Of a stretch of DNA of 64,000 nucleotides, positions 49,049 through 61,619 are shown piece by piece. The notes under the pieces are model-generated. The model was given only the letters and a program-made list of their open reading frames with translations. It was not told the origin of the DNA and did no database searches. The position numbers and the translations under genes were made by a program. The stretch's first letter is position 1. Each line of letters opens with the position of its first letter. The DNA is from Selaginella tamariscina (taxonomy: Eukaryota > Streptophyta > Lycopodiopsida > Selaginellales > Selaginellaceae), in NCBI GenBank assembly GCA_003024785.1, contig PUQB01000214.1, positions 34,045 through 98,044 of the forward strand. Reading direction: 5' to 3'.

Positions 49049-49225
49049 TATAAAAACTCCGACTAATTGTTGTATAATCAGTTACTATAAACACTAGTCA
49101 TTCTACAATCATTCTTATTCTGTTCCTTGTTCTTGTCTTGTTCCTTACTCTTGCCTTGCTCTTGAGTCAAGCCTTCTTATTTTCATTATGCTCTTGGGTC
49201 GTGGTTTGACAATTTGATAATAACT
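49049..49225 (+). promoter_or_regulatory. TATA box, putative transcript start and primer site of element D
   Basis: TATAAAAA at 49049-49056 is followed 30 bases later by CAGTTACTATAAACAC (49079-49094), the expected transcript start. The internal region begins two bases after the LTR with TTGATAATAACT (49214-49225). This is mostly complementary to that start and differs from the perfect 13-base pairing of A and C by a few bases, as expected for an older copy. Confidence 0.55.
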
Positions 49226-52200
49226 CTTTTCATAACTCCCCGATTTTCAGTTACTTTTTTTTTTATTGGTTCTTCTCCCTTGTTTTCCTCTTTTTTTTCT
49301 TTCACAAATCATGACAGATTTTGAGCAATTTTAATGTGAGCACCAAATGTTACTTCATGAACTGGCCCCCACACTTTGTACCAAGTAGTCACAAATTTGC
49401 AAGGTTCCACCAACGCGGCGCATGTAGCTATTGAGGCATCCTCCAAGGCTACTGCGCAGGCTCTCTCTCAAGCATTCGTGATTTCATCTTCATCGAACTC
49501 TTCTTCGGAGTCGAAGATGAGCATGTCGGAGAAGTTCAATGGCAATTGAGTCGATTTCCATGTTTACTGAATCAAATTAGGCTTTTGATTTGCATGCAAC
49601 CCATTGCTACTTGACTAATGCACAAAAGGTTGGCCTTTTGGATTCCTTACTAGTTGGATATCCATGGGCTTGGGTTGCCCCTTGACAACCAATTGATGGA
49701 AGATTTTGAAGGATTTGTGGCTGCCTTTAAAGCATGCTTTGGAGATTCCAATAAGTATTATTCCACATGCACAAAGTTAAGGAAGCTCGCACAAGGATTC
49801 CGACCATTTTCTATCTATGCATCCAAATTTTAACAACTTTGCACGAACATTCCATGGGACAAGATTGCATTGATTGAACACTTTCGTTTTGGGTTAAAGG
49901 ATGACATGAAGGACCTTATGTTACTGGATGCCCAAACCTTAACGGAGATTATGCAACAAGTTGTTTATTGCAACAACCATTTGTTCGAGCGTTGTTAGGA
50001 AAAACCCTATCAGCAGTTCATGCAAGCCAATCCTGTAACTATAGCACATGTTCCTATGACATCTTCTGAAGTAGTTCCTATGAAGGTCAACAAATACAAG
50101 TGTGGCCCACTTTCAGCTACTAAGAAGCAACGTCGTCGCAGTGAGAACTTATGCTTGTATTATGGTGAAGTAGGACACAAAGTGGTAAAATGTCTTGTTA
50201 AAGCCATGAAGTTCAAGATGCATGAAGTTGAAGCTGAAGTTTAGTTAGAAAACTTCAATATCCACTTTGTCTAGGAGCTATGAAGTTGGACGTAGGCGCA
50301 GGCTCCATTAGTGCTGCTCACACCATTCCATCACTCAAGTTTCCTATACACATTCACTTCAACAATCGAGAACTCAAGGAGTCTACCCTAATAAACACTG
50401 GTGCAAATGCATGCTTCATGGATGACACTTTTGCAACTAGCATGGCATTCCGGTGATAAAGTTGAAGCATGCAGTTCCTGTAGAGGTTGCAGATGGTCGT
50501 CTGATTGTTTCTGGCGCAGTTACCCATGCTACTATACCTTTTTCTTGCACTCATGGCACATTCAATTGTTTGATTTTCTTCAACTTGATCAAGACTTGGA
50601 CAACTCCCATTGTTTTGGGTATGCCATGGTTCGTGGTTGAAAATCCTCAAATCGATTAGAGGTCTAGGACGCTCACGTTTTTCTCTCCGGCAACTAGGAT
50701 CAATCTTGTACCTTCCTGCATGTAAGATATGACCTTAGTATGAGGCAGTACAAGCTACAGGATTGACCATGCTGCTCTTGTATCAGTGTTGAAGGTTCCT
50801 CCTCGACAGGATACACCTCTTGTTAGTTCGTCAACATATTTGTAGGCTCTCCTTACTCCTATGCATTCATGGATACTCATCAACATTAGCACATGTTTTC
50901 CCCAATCTTGCCTCTTTTCATTACTCTGCTTCTGTTCCATCCCCCAAGATCCTTCCTCTTTTTCATTCACAGCTCTCTCCTTCTCATCTCCGCATTTTAT
51001 CACTACTATACATAAACTTGCCACTGACCCTGCTACTTTTCATCTTTTTATTTTTCAAGTAATTCTTATATTTCTTTTACCTCTCCTATATCTGACTCTC
51101 ATGTTTTTTAATCTCCTTCTTCTTCTCCTACTTTCTGCCTGCCATCCCTTTCAGGACGTTTTTGATAAGCACAAGGTTGTAATTCTTTTTATTCATAGGT
51201 CCTACGACTGTCCCATCGATCTTGTGGAGGGAAGACTCCACTGTTCGGACTAATTTATGCACTGTCACTTACAGAATTGGAGGTTCCTCGCCAGTACATC
51301 GAGAACAACTTGACATCCGACTTCATTCATCACTCAAAGTCCCTTACATGAGAACCTATCTTCTTTGTCAAGAAAAAAGATAAGAGTTTACGTTTGGTTA
51401 TGGACTATAAAGGTTTGAATTAAGTCACCATCTGGAACTGGTACCTGTTTCCATTGATCTCGAAACTTCTCGATTGACTATGAGGAGCAAAGGTGTTCAC
51501 GAAGATTGACTTACAAGGGGCCTACAATCTTGTACAGATTCGTCTAAACGATGAGTGGAAGACCGTCTTTTGTACAAGGTATGGACACTTCGAGTACATG
51601 GTGATGCCTTTCGGACTTACAAATGCCCCAGCCGTGTTCCAACACATGGTGAACGACATCTTTTGCGACTTCTTGGACCAATTTGTGCTGATTTACCTCG
51701 ATGACATCCTAATTTTTTCTAAGGACCAAGTGGCATATGACAAGCATGTACGATTAGTTCTACAAGCTTCACGAGCATGACCTGTATGCGAAGTTGGAGA
51801 AGTGTTTTTTGACATGGATATTATGGAGTTCTTGGGCTACATCGTCTCTCTTGGTTGCATCTCAATGGACATGCACAAAGTGAAGACTATCGTGGAGTGG
51901 GCGAGGCCTAAGTCTATACGAGACGTACAATGTTTTTTTGGCTTTACAAATTTCTACAAGCGATTCATACAAAACTTCTTCGAGCGTGTACTTCCACTCA
52001 CGGAACTCACCAAGCACATAAGGAATTTTTCTTAGTGACAAGGCGGAACATGCATTCATAGGACGCCTTCACGACAGCTTCGATTTTAACACATTTTGAT
52101 CATTCTCGTCCCTTCTTCGTTGAAGTAGATGCTTCGGACTTTGCAGTAGGTTATATCCTATCACAAATTGGAGAAGACAACTTACTCCATCCTGTAACTT

Positions 52201-54096
52201 TTCACTCTTGTAAGTTCCTTTTAGCAAAGATCAATTACGAGATTCATAACAAGGAACTCAAGGTCATTATGGATTCGTTCGAAAAGTGGTGACACTTTCT
52301 GAAAGGTGCTGGGCATCCTATACAAGTTCTTACAAATCACAAGAACCTAGAGTTTTTTCAAACAACTCGAGTTCTTAGTTGATAATAGGCTAGGTGGGCG
52401 GAATTCTTATCATGTTTTAATTTTGTCATCATCTACAGGCCTGGTTTTCGGAATGACAAAGTAGATGCATTGTCTAGGCGCTCTTACCTTGCATCGACCC
52501 CAGGCGATCCTGCATACGACTATCAAAGGCAAGTGTTGTTGGGTCATGATCGATTTTGGCTTGTGGCACTACAGGTTCACTAGGCTTTAGCAAATTTAAC
52601 ACTTCTACAAGGCATCCGTTTACAATTGGTTATAAATAACTTGGCGAAGAATGTCTTCTCACACATTTGTCTTGACATCGCAAGCTCCTCTTCTTCTAGT
52701 TCCCGTACAGATTATAAGTTGTTTGCCATATAGGATGGACTCCTGTACTGGGAAGGTCTCCTGTACATTTATGTTAGTGTTTATAAAACTCATGTGATAC
52801 ATGATTGTCATAATACCCAGGCTACAGGACATTTTGGTGTGACCAAGACAGTTGAGTTGGTGACTCGCAACTATTGGTGGCCTGGGTTGTTAGGTTTTGA
52901 AAAAGTTTGTACGGAGTTGTGACACCTGCAACAGGTCGAAGATGCCTCATCATGTGCCCTCTAGTCTTCTTTATCCTCTTCTTGTTCCCTTTGCTTTTTG
53001 GAGATCCATTTTTATGAATTTCCTCACAGATCTTCCGTCTTCTTGTGAATTTGATGCATTCTTGTGGTGGTTAATTATTTCACCAAACATGCTCATTTTT
53101 TGCCATGTAACAAGACGGCTACATGCCAGACAATTACTGAGTTGGTGATCCACAAAGTTTTCGACATTATGGTCTTCTTGAGAGCATTGTTTTTGATCGA
53201 GACTCACCATTTATGTTCATATTTTGGAGAGAGCTTCTTCGAAGTCTACAAGTTAAAGCGAATATTTCTTCAAGATATCATCCGCAAACTAATGGGTAGT
53301 CAAAACGCATGATTCGGACCTTGGAGCAGTATCTTTGTTGCTTTATCAGTTACCAACAGGACAATTAGTTGGACCTTCTTCCTATGGCGAAGTTTGCTTA
53401 CAACAACTCCGTTCATGCATCTACAGGCCAAACACCTTTTTTCGTTCTTACAGACTACCATCCACGTTTTGACTTTGCTCCTCATGCTTCTCCTTCTTTC
53501 GCTCCTATAGTACATGATCGTCTCCAGCATCTTCATCAAGTACATGATGATCTCCAATTTCATCTTTAGCAAGCACAAGAACGGTACAAGCGTCGCACTG
53601 ATTCTCATCGTCAGCCGAAACCTCTATACAAGGCTGGTGATCTCGTGTGGCTTTTACGCCAGTATATACGCACCAACAAGCCTACTTTTAAGTTGGATTT
53701 TCAACAATTGGGCCCTTATAGGATTCCAGCTAAGGTCAATCCTGTAACTTTTCGACTAGAGCTACCATCTACTGTGAAATTTCATTATGTGTTTCACACC
53801 TCTTTGTTAGAATTGTATCATCCTTCTTCTCTTCATGGTAGTGTTTATTCTCCTTCCCCTTCTGTGGTTATTGACGATGAACCTGAGTACTAAGTTGCAA
53901 CCATCATTGATTTTCGTCTTCATCGCCGTCAACTTCAATACTTGGTGAATTGGAAAGGCTATTTACCCATTACTCGCACTTGGGAATTTGCATCCAATTT
54001 ACTCCATGCTTCTTCCAAGATTGCTACCTTCCATCAACGTTATCCTATTAAACTAGGTCTCAGGACTTGTGGAACTCGTCCTTAGGGGGGAGGTGT

Positions 54097-54435
54097 TGCC
54101 TTGACCCGATATAGAATATAAGATATGCTTACAGGATATGACATACAGGATATATGATACAGGATACAGGATACGGGATACAAGATATGCCTATAGAATA
54201 TACTTATATGATATGCCTACATGATATGCTTTACAGGATAAGGGACATTATTTTTAGCTTATGCCTAAATTAGCTCTTGGAGTTGTGAGTATAAAAACTC
54301 TGACCTAATTGTTGTACAATTAGTTACTGTCAACACCAGTCATTTTAAGATCATTCTTGTCATATTCCTTACTCTTGCCTTGCTCTTAAGTCAAACCTCC
54401 TTATTCTTATCGTGCTCTTGGGTCGTGGCTTAACA
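54097..54435 (+). repeat. 3' LTR of element D
   Basis: Follows the polypurine tract GGGGGGAGGTGT and starts TGCCTTGACCCG, a diverged form of the family's TGTCACGACCCG start in element sense. It ends CGTGGCTTAACA. It contains several ACAGGATA-type repeats and a GTATAAAAAC box. Confidence 0.75.
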
Positions 54436-54439
54436 GCGA

Positions 54440-57375
54440 ACACATAGCAACATGTGGTTTCTGAGTCAGACTCTTGAGGTCATCTTGGAAGACTTAGCGT
54501 TGCTTACATAGAGTGATGATGTCAGATGGCCACTTGGTAGATGCCTAATTAGGCAAAAGACTCAGAGTCCTACTCTAAGTTCCTAGAATGATTATCCTTG
54601 AACCCTAAAGGATAACCCGAGTAGACTTTAGGATCCTGTTCTAGTAGACTTAAACAGGTTCATGTACCTTACACATACCCTTGTGACAAAGCTAAGGTAT
54701 TGTCACTTACCCCTAAAAGAATCACCTCATCTGGGAATACAACCCCTTTAAGGTGACAAGGGGTACCCTGAACCATAACTAGCCTTTGAAGGTTTGAGTG
54801 GCCAAGTCATACCCTAGACTTAGGGTTAGTACTTAGTGAGGACACGAGTTAGTGAGGACACGAGCGTTTTGCTAAGCAAACTCCGTTTGAATAACCCTAA
54901 GTACATGAATTCACGAGTGCCTCATGAAAGGGCTCCTGCTAATGAGCTTAGGTTGTTTAACCCTTCAATTCCAAGGAGAACAACCCCTCTAACCAAGTGT
55001 TGCAAAACACACCTAATTACAAAACCTAACCTCTCTTGAGCAGATGTCCAAGGCTTTGCATGCTTATTTGTTAAAATATCCAACCCTTTGATGACAACCC
55101 CATGACACAACCCTAAAATGCCCTTTCTAACCATTGACACAATAACCAATACGACGTTAGCTCACCAACTAATTTAACAGACTTTTGGAGATGTTTGGTT
55201 GTCCTATATGATATCCATATTTAGTTCTAATATATGTTTTAGAATATACTCAAAGTATATTTTGTTATTGTAATGCCTAAATACACTTATGTGGCAACAA
55301 TAATATCACCACTTACAACACATAATATCATAGTTCATTCCTCAATTACAGACCGTCTAACTAAGTATGCTTGTTTTTTACCACTCAAAAAAGATGCTAA
55401 AGCTGTGGACTTAGCCCCTTAGATTCAAGAGTTACACTAAGTACTACAAACATACTTTAGAACCTTCTAATGAACCCTCAAGACTTAGGTAACGAGAACC
55501 TATTAGCCAAGATCCCACGCCCACAATTGGATAGGGACATGGATGTGCCTTGCTTAGTTATGAGTGTTACACCTAGCTTAATGTGAAGGAGGAGACTGGA
55601 AACATTCCTCAACTTATATCCCTTGAAACGTGCATTCTGACAAGATCTTCTAGTCATGGATTTGCCAACGTTAATGGCGAAGGTGAGACATACCTCTATT
55701 GTTTGGAAGTTAGGGCGGTACAACAAAGGGTTGTGTCTTAATGACACAAGCTAAAGCTTGCACTGGCAAAAGAGTAACAAACTTAGTCATAAACCCAGAA
55801 ACTTTTCGACATATACCTACCTTATTTATGTGATGGAGCCCCCCCCCCTCCCCCTCCTCCCCTCCTCCCCTCTTTTCCTATATGTGTAAGTGGGCTAGCA
55901 CAAAATGCTAGCCCCTTAGTTACAAGATGAGTTTTAAGTCGAATCTAGCTTCCACCCCTAAACCCTACCCGAGGGGTGGGGATTTTAAACCCTAGAGTTA
56001 GGTCAACCCTAAGATTTAACATGCTGAACTCATTGATAAACCCAATTTATAATAAACTCAAAATTGGGGGTGGGCTTTTTAGAAATTAAGTGCTGAGTTT
56101 CTTGCAATATTTAAGGACAACCGTCCGTACTATCCCTAAACACCTAAATGCACTAAGTGGGACTTTTTTCACTACATCTAGGGTAAGTCACATAATCCAA
56201 TAGGTAACAACAATCAACCTTCAAAATAAAGGTCGAGTTATAATAAAAACTATGACATGTAGTGAGAGTTCTTGAATTCATAATTAATTAAGTTTATTAT
56301 TTTTTTTATCGATGCAAGTTTAAGCTTGTGTCGTTAAGGCACAACTCTGTATTATGCCACCTTAACTTCCAAACAATAGGGGTAGCTTATCCTTAATTTT
56401 GACGAATCATACCTGAGAGGTCTTGTTTGAGTGCACATCTTAAGGGTTAGAAGTTGAAGCATATCTTCAACCTCCTTCTTCACGTCAAGCTAAAAGTAAC
56501 AAAACAGAGCACATCCATGCCCTTGTCCAATTGTGGGCATCGAATCTTGACTGATAGTTATCTTTACTATGTTCCTAAAGGTTCATAAAGGAGGTATATA
56601 AAGTTGGCATTTGTGAGCTATGTTTGTGGCACCAAATGTAACTCTTAAGTTAGGGGCTATGGCAAGATAACCCACATTAAAAATAATATCACATAAACAT
56701 GTAACACTAGACTAGACAACACACGATACAACACCCGAAGCACGCCCTTTAGGATTGTGTCATGAGTTTAATGTAAGGGGTTGAATACTATAACAAACGC
56801 ACATGCTTGTGCTTGTATCAGGGTGTTAAACCTTGGACATTAGTTCAAGGGAGGTTAAGTCTTGTAACTTGGTGTGTTATTGGCACGCTTGGTTAGGAAG
56901 AGTGTTCACCTTAGGATCCAAGGGTTGAACAACTTAAACTTATTAATAAGAGCTTTTTTATAAGGCACTCGTAAGGTTGTGTATTTAAGGTTATTCAAAC
57001 CTAGCCTTAGAGAGTTTATTTAGTAAAACACTCATATACATATACAGTGCACAATAGTGTCCTTATTAAACACTACCTTTAGGTCTAGGGTATGATTTAG
57101 CTTATCATAAGGGTATGTGCAAGGCATGCCTCTTAATAAGGTTAGAGCATGATCTTATTTATTTTGAGGCAAGATCCTAAATCTACTCGGTTTATCCTTT
57201 AAAATTCAAAGAATAATCGTTCTAGAGAATGAGGAAAACTCTGAGTCTTGTGCTTATTTAGGCATCCAAGTTATACTCTTGAAATCATATTTAAAGATTT
57301 AGTATTGTTCACACAGTGTATTAATACCAAACAACCACTTACTAGCCATGTGTTGACCTTTCGAGTCAAAACTTT
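54440..57375. repeat. large diverged inverted repeat of an unknown family
   Basis: Blocks on the left (54440-55770) recur in reverse on the right (56310-57375). The clearest pair is 55560-55770 with 56310-56530, sharing CTAACTTCCAAACAATAG. The outer pair shares CTGAGTCTT and TAGGCATC. The spacer (55780-56300) holds a C-rich tract and an AACCCTAGAGTTAGGTCAACC-like block, also present at 39.24-39.56 kb. It is non-coding. It may be two head-to-head LTR-like copies. The family is not recognised. Confidence 0.5.
55839..55876. repeat. homopyrimidine tract with G-quadruplex potential on the minus strand
   Basis: A run of C broken only by single T, about 38 bases. The minus strand has five or more runs of three or more G with one- or two-base loops, which fits the G-quadruplex pattern. 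It sits near the centre of the inverted repeat. Confidence 0.8.
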
Positions 57376-57399
57376 AACACTTTCCTTGAGATGTATAAC

Positions 57400-58780
57400 C
57401 TACATATGCATACACAAGTGTGTGTACATGTATGTGTATCTGCATGTAAATGCAAATACATGCATTTCATAAGCCATAAATATATATAAAACACATTATA
57501 ATTAAATAATGTGTAAGACATATATAATACATAAGTAAATATTGCCGTTAGATATGTAAACATTATACTCATGCTCCTACACTAACATGATGAAATAGTG
57601 ATACGGATTGGTTACAGAAATAAGATTATTTTATTGTTATTCATTATTTATATTTATATAAACTTCTTTTACTTTAAAACTTCATGATATAAGTTTTTGT
57701 TGCTGTATATAGATTTAGTTTGTTATAAACTAAACTAACTCTCTCTCTCATAAATACTCCGCACAATAATCTAATAAATAAATTATACTGTTTTAATTAT
57801 TATAAGTAAATTAAATAGTGGGCAAGAACACATTTTCAATACATATATAAAATTATCAATATACATTTGTATACGCAGTTAATTATGTATATATAAGAAA
57901 AGATTATTAATATACATGTTGCATATAATACCTAAAACTATCGATATATAACAAACAAAAACATTATGTATACATCAACATATATGTGTCAAAAAGAACA
58001 AAATAATCAATATAATATATTTTATTAAATACTGATTATTGTATATATATAAAAAGGATGTTGCATATATATTACCTTGTTATAAATTGTATTTCCTTGC
58101 TCAAATCTTATTTATTTATATAAATAAAACACTAATTAGATATGCATATTTAATATACACATTTATGAATACACATGCGATAGCCGCTGCCACTCCCTTC
58201 GCCATTGACATACAGATGACACTTGGCTTCTTTTAGAAACTATAATAATAATAATTATTTTATATTATTTTCCTTGATATATATTATCTTTCTTACGATT
58301 AGTATTTTTATATTTTAACCACATCTTATCTACATTTTGAATTGTCTTAAATTTGTGTACGTTATATCTGTTTTATATTTTTGATGCGTTTTAATATATT
58401 TCACAACAAAAACTTCGACCGGACGACACAAATATGAATTATATTATATTTATATTTAGAAAAGGAGAGTACTATTTAAAAATAAATTTTATTAACTTCA
58501 TTTATTTAACATAAAACATTCTGATTATAAGAAATTAATTTTGTTTATAGTTCATTATTATTTAGAAAGAAATGATGGATACTTTCAAAAATATTTTGAT
58601 TTCTATATAAACCTTTTGATTTCAAATCCAAGGTGTTAGCATTACACTAATGTTATGGATAAAAATAATTTAAATTCATTTAAATTGTCATAAAAAATTA
58701 ATCTTTTTGGTTTTATCAGTTTTGTATAAATATATTTTCCTTTATAATTAAATTTATTCTCAATAATTTTTCGGTGGATC
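57400..58780 (-). pseudogene. HINT 5'-half copy 2 (inverted, dispersed)
   Basis: In reverse orientation this carries HINT upstream sequence (for example an AAATAGTACTCTCC block), an exon 1 copy with its ATG at 58203-58205 (ATGGCGAAGGGAGTGGC), an exon 2 copy at 58076-58110, and long intron 2 blocks such as TATGTTGATGTATACATAAT. Exon 2 is shortened and exons 3-5 are missing. Its distal part (57.48-57.64 kb) matches 37.23-37.33 kb, showing that the two copies share a unit longer than the HINT homology. Confidence 0.65.
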
Positions 58781-58988
58781 AAAGTCAATTATATTAATTT
58801 CTAACTACATTAATACAAAGATTCAATATACTTATCAACAGTGTTTACAAAATTTAAAATTTTAACTTATAAAATTTCCTACAACTTTGAAATAAAAAAG
58901 GAAATATGAAAATCCAGCCGTAAACTTCCTGAATTAAAAAAATTTATAAGTAAGATTTCTTAAACTTGTGATTTTAAATGGTACCTTT

Positions 58989-61118
58989 TTACATGAGATG
59001 CTTAGCATACTTCCCAGAAGCTTTCCAATGTTGAACTGCTAGATGAATGGGAAACTCATCAAGTTTTTCCATTGGTGGCCCCTGTAAAGCAATTCTCAAC
59101 AGAGAATCCATAGTGCTGGTTTTCAATCTGTTTCTCCACTTATCTTTGATATGGCTTAGCTTGCTGAATCCTCTTTCACAGATAGCTGTACTACAACACT
59201 GAACCATTCCAAGTCCTCCCAGCTTAACAAGCTCTGAGTACTTCTCTTGGTAAGCTCTCACAGACATAATAATCTTCATCACCTCCAAGAAACTTTTTCC
59301 TTGCCATTCTGTTAAAGCTTGAACTTTGAACTTCTTGTACTCAACTAGAACAGCTTCCTTAGATAAGAGCTTGAGAAAGCTCTTCCAGCAACCTGTTTAT
59401 CTTCTCCAAAAACCTCAAAAGAGCATCAACTTCCAAAATACCATAATCCTTCAAAGCTCTATTACTTGTAGGCATATGCAAAGGACTAAGTGCTTTGAAG
59501 TTCTCCAAGACACATGCCTCCTTAAACCTTCTCTTTAAACTCTCCACCACCACTTTTAAGAAGTCTTGCTGGAACTGGAGAGCCAAATCTAAATCCGTTT
59601 TCCATCCACACTTCTATCTAGTTCAATCCCTCTATAAAAACATCCTTTCACAGCCCCTCTAAGTGCATGCAATTGTCCATCTGTTGGACCATAATCAGGA
59701 ACAAGTACATACCCTTTGCTGTCTGTCTTTGAGGCATTAAGATCCATAGGTGCTTCCTCTAGAAACTCCATCTCTATTTGTCTGATGCATGTCTCCACTA
59801 GTCCTGCCACTAAGGTTACGTCCAAAACATTTTTCTGAAAGTCAAGGTTCAAGTCAGTGACCAGAAGTAAAACATCAGCCAGAAAATGCAATACATAAAC
59901 CACTGTAAAATCTGCTAGCTTCTGGAAAAGAGTAGGTTTCTCCTCTTTCAAGATCTCCATGACAGGCTCAAAGTTTGTACAAAGCTTGTCAACAGCTGCA
60001 TGTCTAGACAACCATCTGGTCCCTTGAATTGCTTCAAGCTTACTTGGAATATAAGCAAGTTCTTCCTGTAAGCTTTGCAAGTGACTTGATCTTTGAGAGC
60101 TCCTAGAAAAAAAGGCTGCTACAGAATTCACCAATTTATCCACTCTTGTCATCATCTCTTTGCACCTCACATCCTTTGCACAATCCCCACTGCCAGATTA
60201 CTTCTATGAGCTACAACAATGCAAAGATGTGATGAAAGGATTGACTTGCTTCAACCTTGTAGCAACTCCAGTATTTCCCCTACCATCACAGAGGCTCCAT
60301 CGCTGCCAAATGCTACTAGCTTGCTCATGTCCAAACCAAGCTCCATAATTTTCTTGAAAATAGCTCTGCATTATTATCTGTTAAGGCTAATAATCCTAAA
60401 TAAGCATGCTTAACTTCGGCCTCTTCAACGTAGCAAACATAGCAAATCAAGTGCTGAACAGTGCTTATATCTGTGGCCTCATCAATCATAAGCCCAAACC
60501 AAGGACTTTGATTGATCCTTTGAGAAACATTCTTCTCTAAAATGTGGCTGATGCTAGAGATGAACTTTTTGCATGCCTTGTCATTGTTGTAATGTGAAGG
60601 CAAATGACAACCAGTAGACTTCAAGAGCAAGCACAAAGATTGAAACTTGTTGAGGGAGAGATCCTCTTTTCCAACAAATAAAGCAGCCTTGAAGAGTGTT
60701 GTTAGCTGCTCATCCACATGAACTTGCTGCTTCTCAACAAGAACCTTTTCCTTTTTCCATCAACCATATGGCATTCTTGTGAGTTGAGCTTCTAGCATGT
60801 TCTTGAAAGGCTGAAGTTCTGATATTTGTAGCTCCATTCTTGCCAAAAGCAGTCCTGTTACCCCTATCCTGCTTGCAAGCTACACAAAACACCTTCCTTT
60901 TAAATCAAATCTCAGCCAATCATACTCTAACACACCAGCTTGATTTCCAAAGCTTTCTTACATCTTTGATCCTGTTTTCTTCAGGCTCTTGATTTTCAAT
61001 CACCACCTCAGCTTCCTGATTCAATGCTTTTCTACTCTGCCAAACCAGCTATCCAATGGTCCATTTCTCATTTTTTTCTCTTACGCTCATGCTCAAGCTC
61101 ATGTTGCTCATTCTCCAT
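58989..61118 (-). mobile_element. hAT-type transposase gene (TTF zinc finger, DUF4371-like, hAT dimerisation)
   Basis: A gene of about 2.1 kb on the minus strand, of the group that includes animal ZNF862- and C17orf113-like genes. From the N-terminus: a TTF-type zinc finger segment near 60.75-60.92 kb (CFVCVAC-like pair, then FQEHARSSTHKNAI); a DUF4371-like part (SPWFGLMIDEATDIS, then SKLVAFGSDGASVMVG near 60.3 kb); a middle part (AIQGTRWLSRHAAVDKL); and the C-terminal hAT dimerisation block (CERGFSKLSHIKDKWRNRL, then TMDSLLRIALQGPP) ending in TAA at 58989. ATG at 61116-61118 is the likely start. About five indels or stops interrupt it (for example near 60290, 60200, 59605 and 59360). Terminal inverted repeats and an 8-base target duplication were not found, so it may be a decayed autonomous element or an old domesticated copy. 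Confidence 0.75.
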
Positions 61119-61129
61119 AAGATCTAAAG

Positions 61130-61241
61130 GAATATATGAAAATATACCTTAATTAATGTGAACTACTCAATTTACTACGTTGAACTACTCAATGCAGTAG
61201 TTGGGTAGTTCACATTGATTAAAGTATATTTTTATATATTC
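61130..61241. repeat. 41-base inverted repeat, hairpin
   Basis: Arms 61130-61170 and 61201-61241 pair with about five mismatches around a 30-base loop. The core GTGAACTACTCAA pairs with TTGGGTAGTTCAC. It lies 12 bases upstream of the transposase start, so it could be a MITE or a terminal part of that element. Confidence 0.7.
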
Positions 61242-61619
61242 TCTTAGAATATTCAATAGCATATTTGAAAGAATATACTACTATATATAGAAAGTTATTT
61301 CTTAAAAAGTTTAAATTAAACCTTCAAACTTTCCTTTTATATTAATTTAAGAAGGCAGTTTTCCTATATTTAAAAATGTAAAAGGAACCACTTCCTATAG
61401 TTATTTTTGGAACCTGAAAATTTAAAAAAAACGGTAGCATGTCATAGTTCCCGGAATTTGGCGAACACTGCTTATCAACAACACAATTTTACACATATTA
61501 AAATATCATGAAAACTGTATCAAAAATATCATATCAACCAATATTCTTTATATACACTTTTACATGTTAATATTATGACTTAGTACAACTCTCAAATGCC
61601 TTCAATTTTATATTGTATT

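Larger units (their letters stand above)
39970..54435 (+). mobile_element. Ty3/gypsy chromovirus copy D, split by element E
   Basis: A plus-strand copy of the same family as A-C. The 5' LTR is in two pieces, 39970-40081 and 48949-49211, because element E (40082-48948) sits inside it. Parts: gag about 49310-50280 with a CCHC knuckle near 50.16 kb; protease region near 50.4 kb; Ser/Pro-rich stretch about 50680-51240; reverse transcriptase about 51290-51850 with YLDD near 51.69 kb; RNase H about 52070-52500; integrase about 52800-53360; GPY/F-like module and chromodomain-like end about 53690-54020; polypurine tract; 3' LTR 54097-54435. It has many interruptions and is more diverged than A and C, so older. 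Outer five-base flanks (GTCAA, GCGAA) agree at three positions only. Confidence 0.85.

Noticed and set aside
39965-54440. Target duplication around element D (GTCAA / GCGAA)
   Set aside because: Only three of five bases agree, which chance can give.
55478-55747. 89-codon frame on the minus strand
   Set aside because: It lies inside a non-coding inverted repeat whose other arm does not keep the frame.
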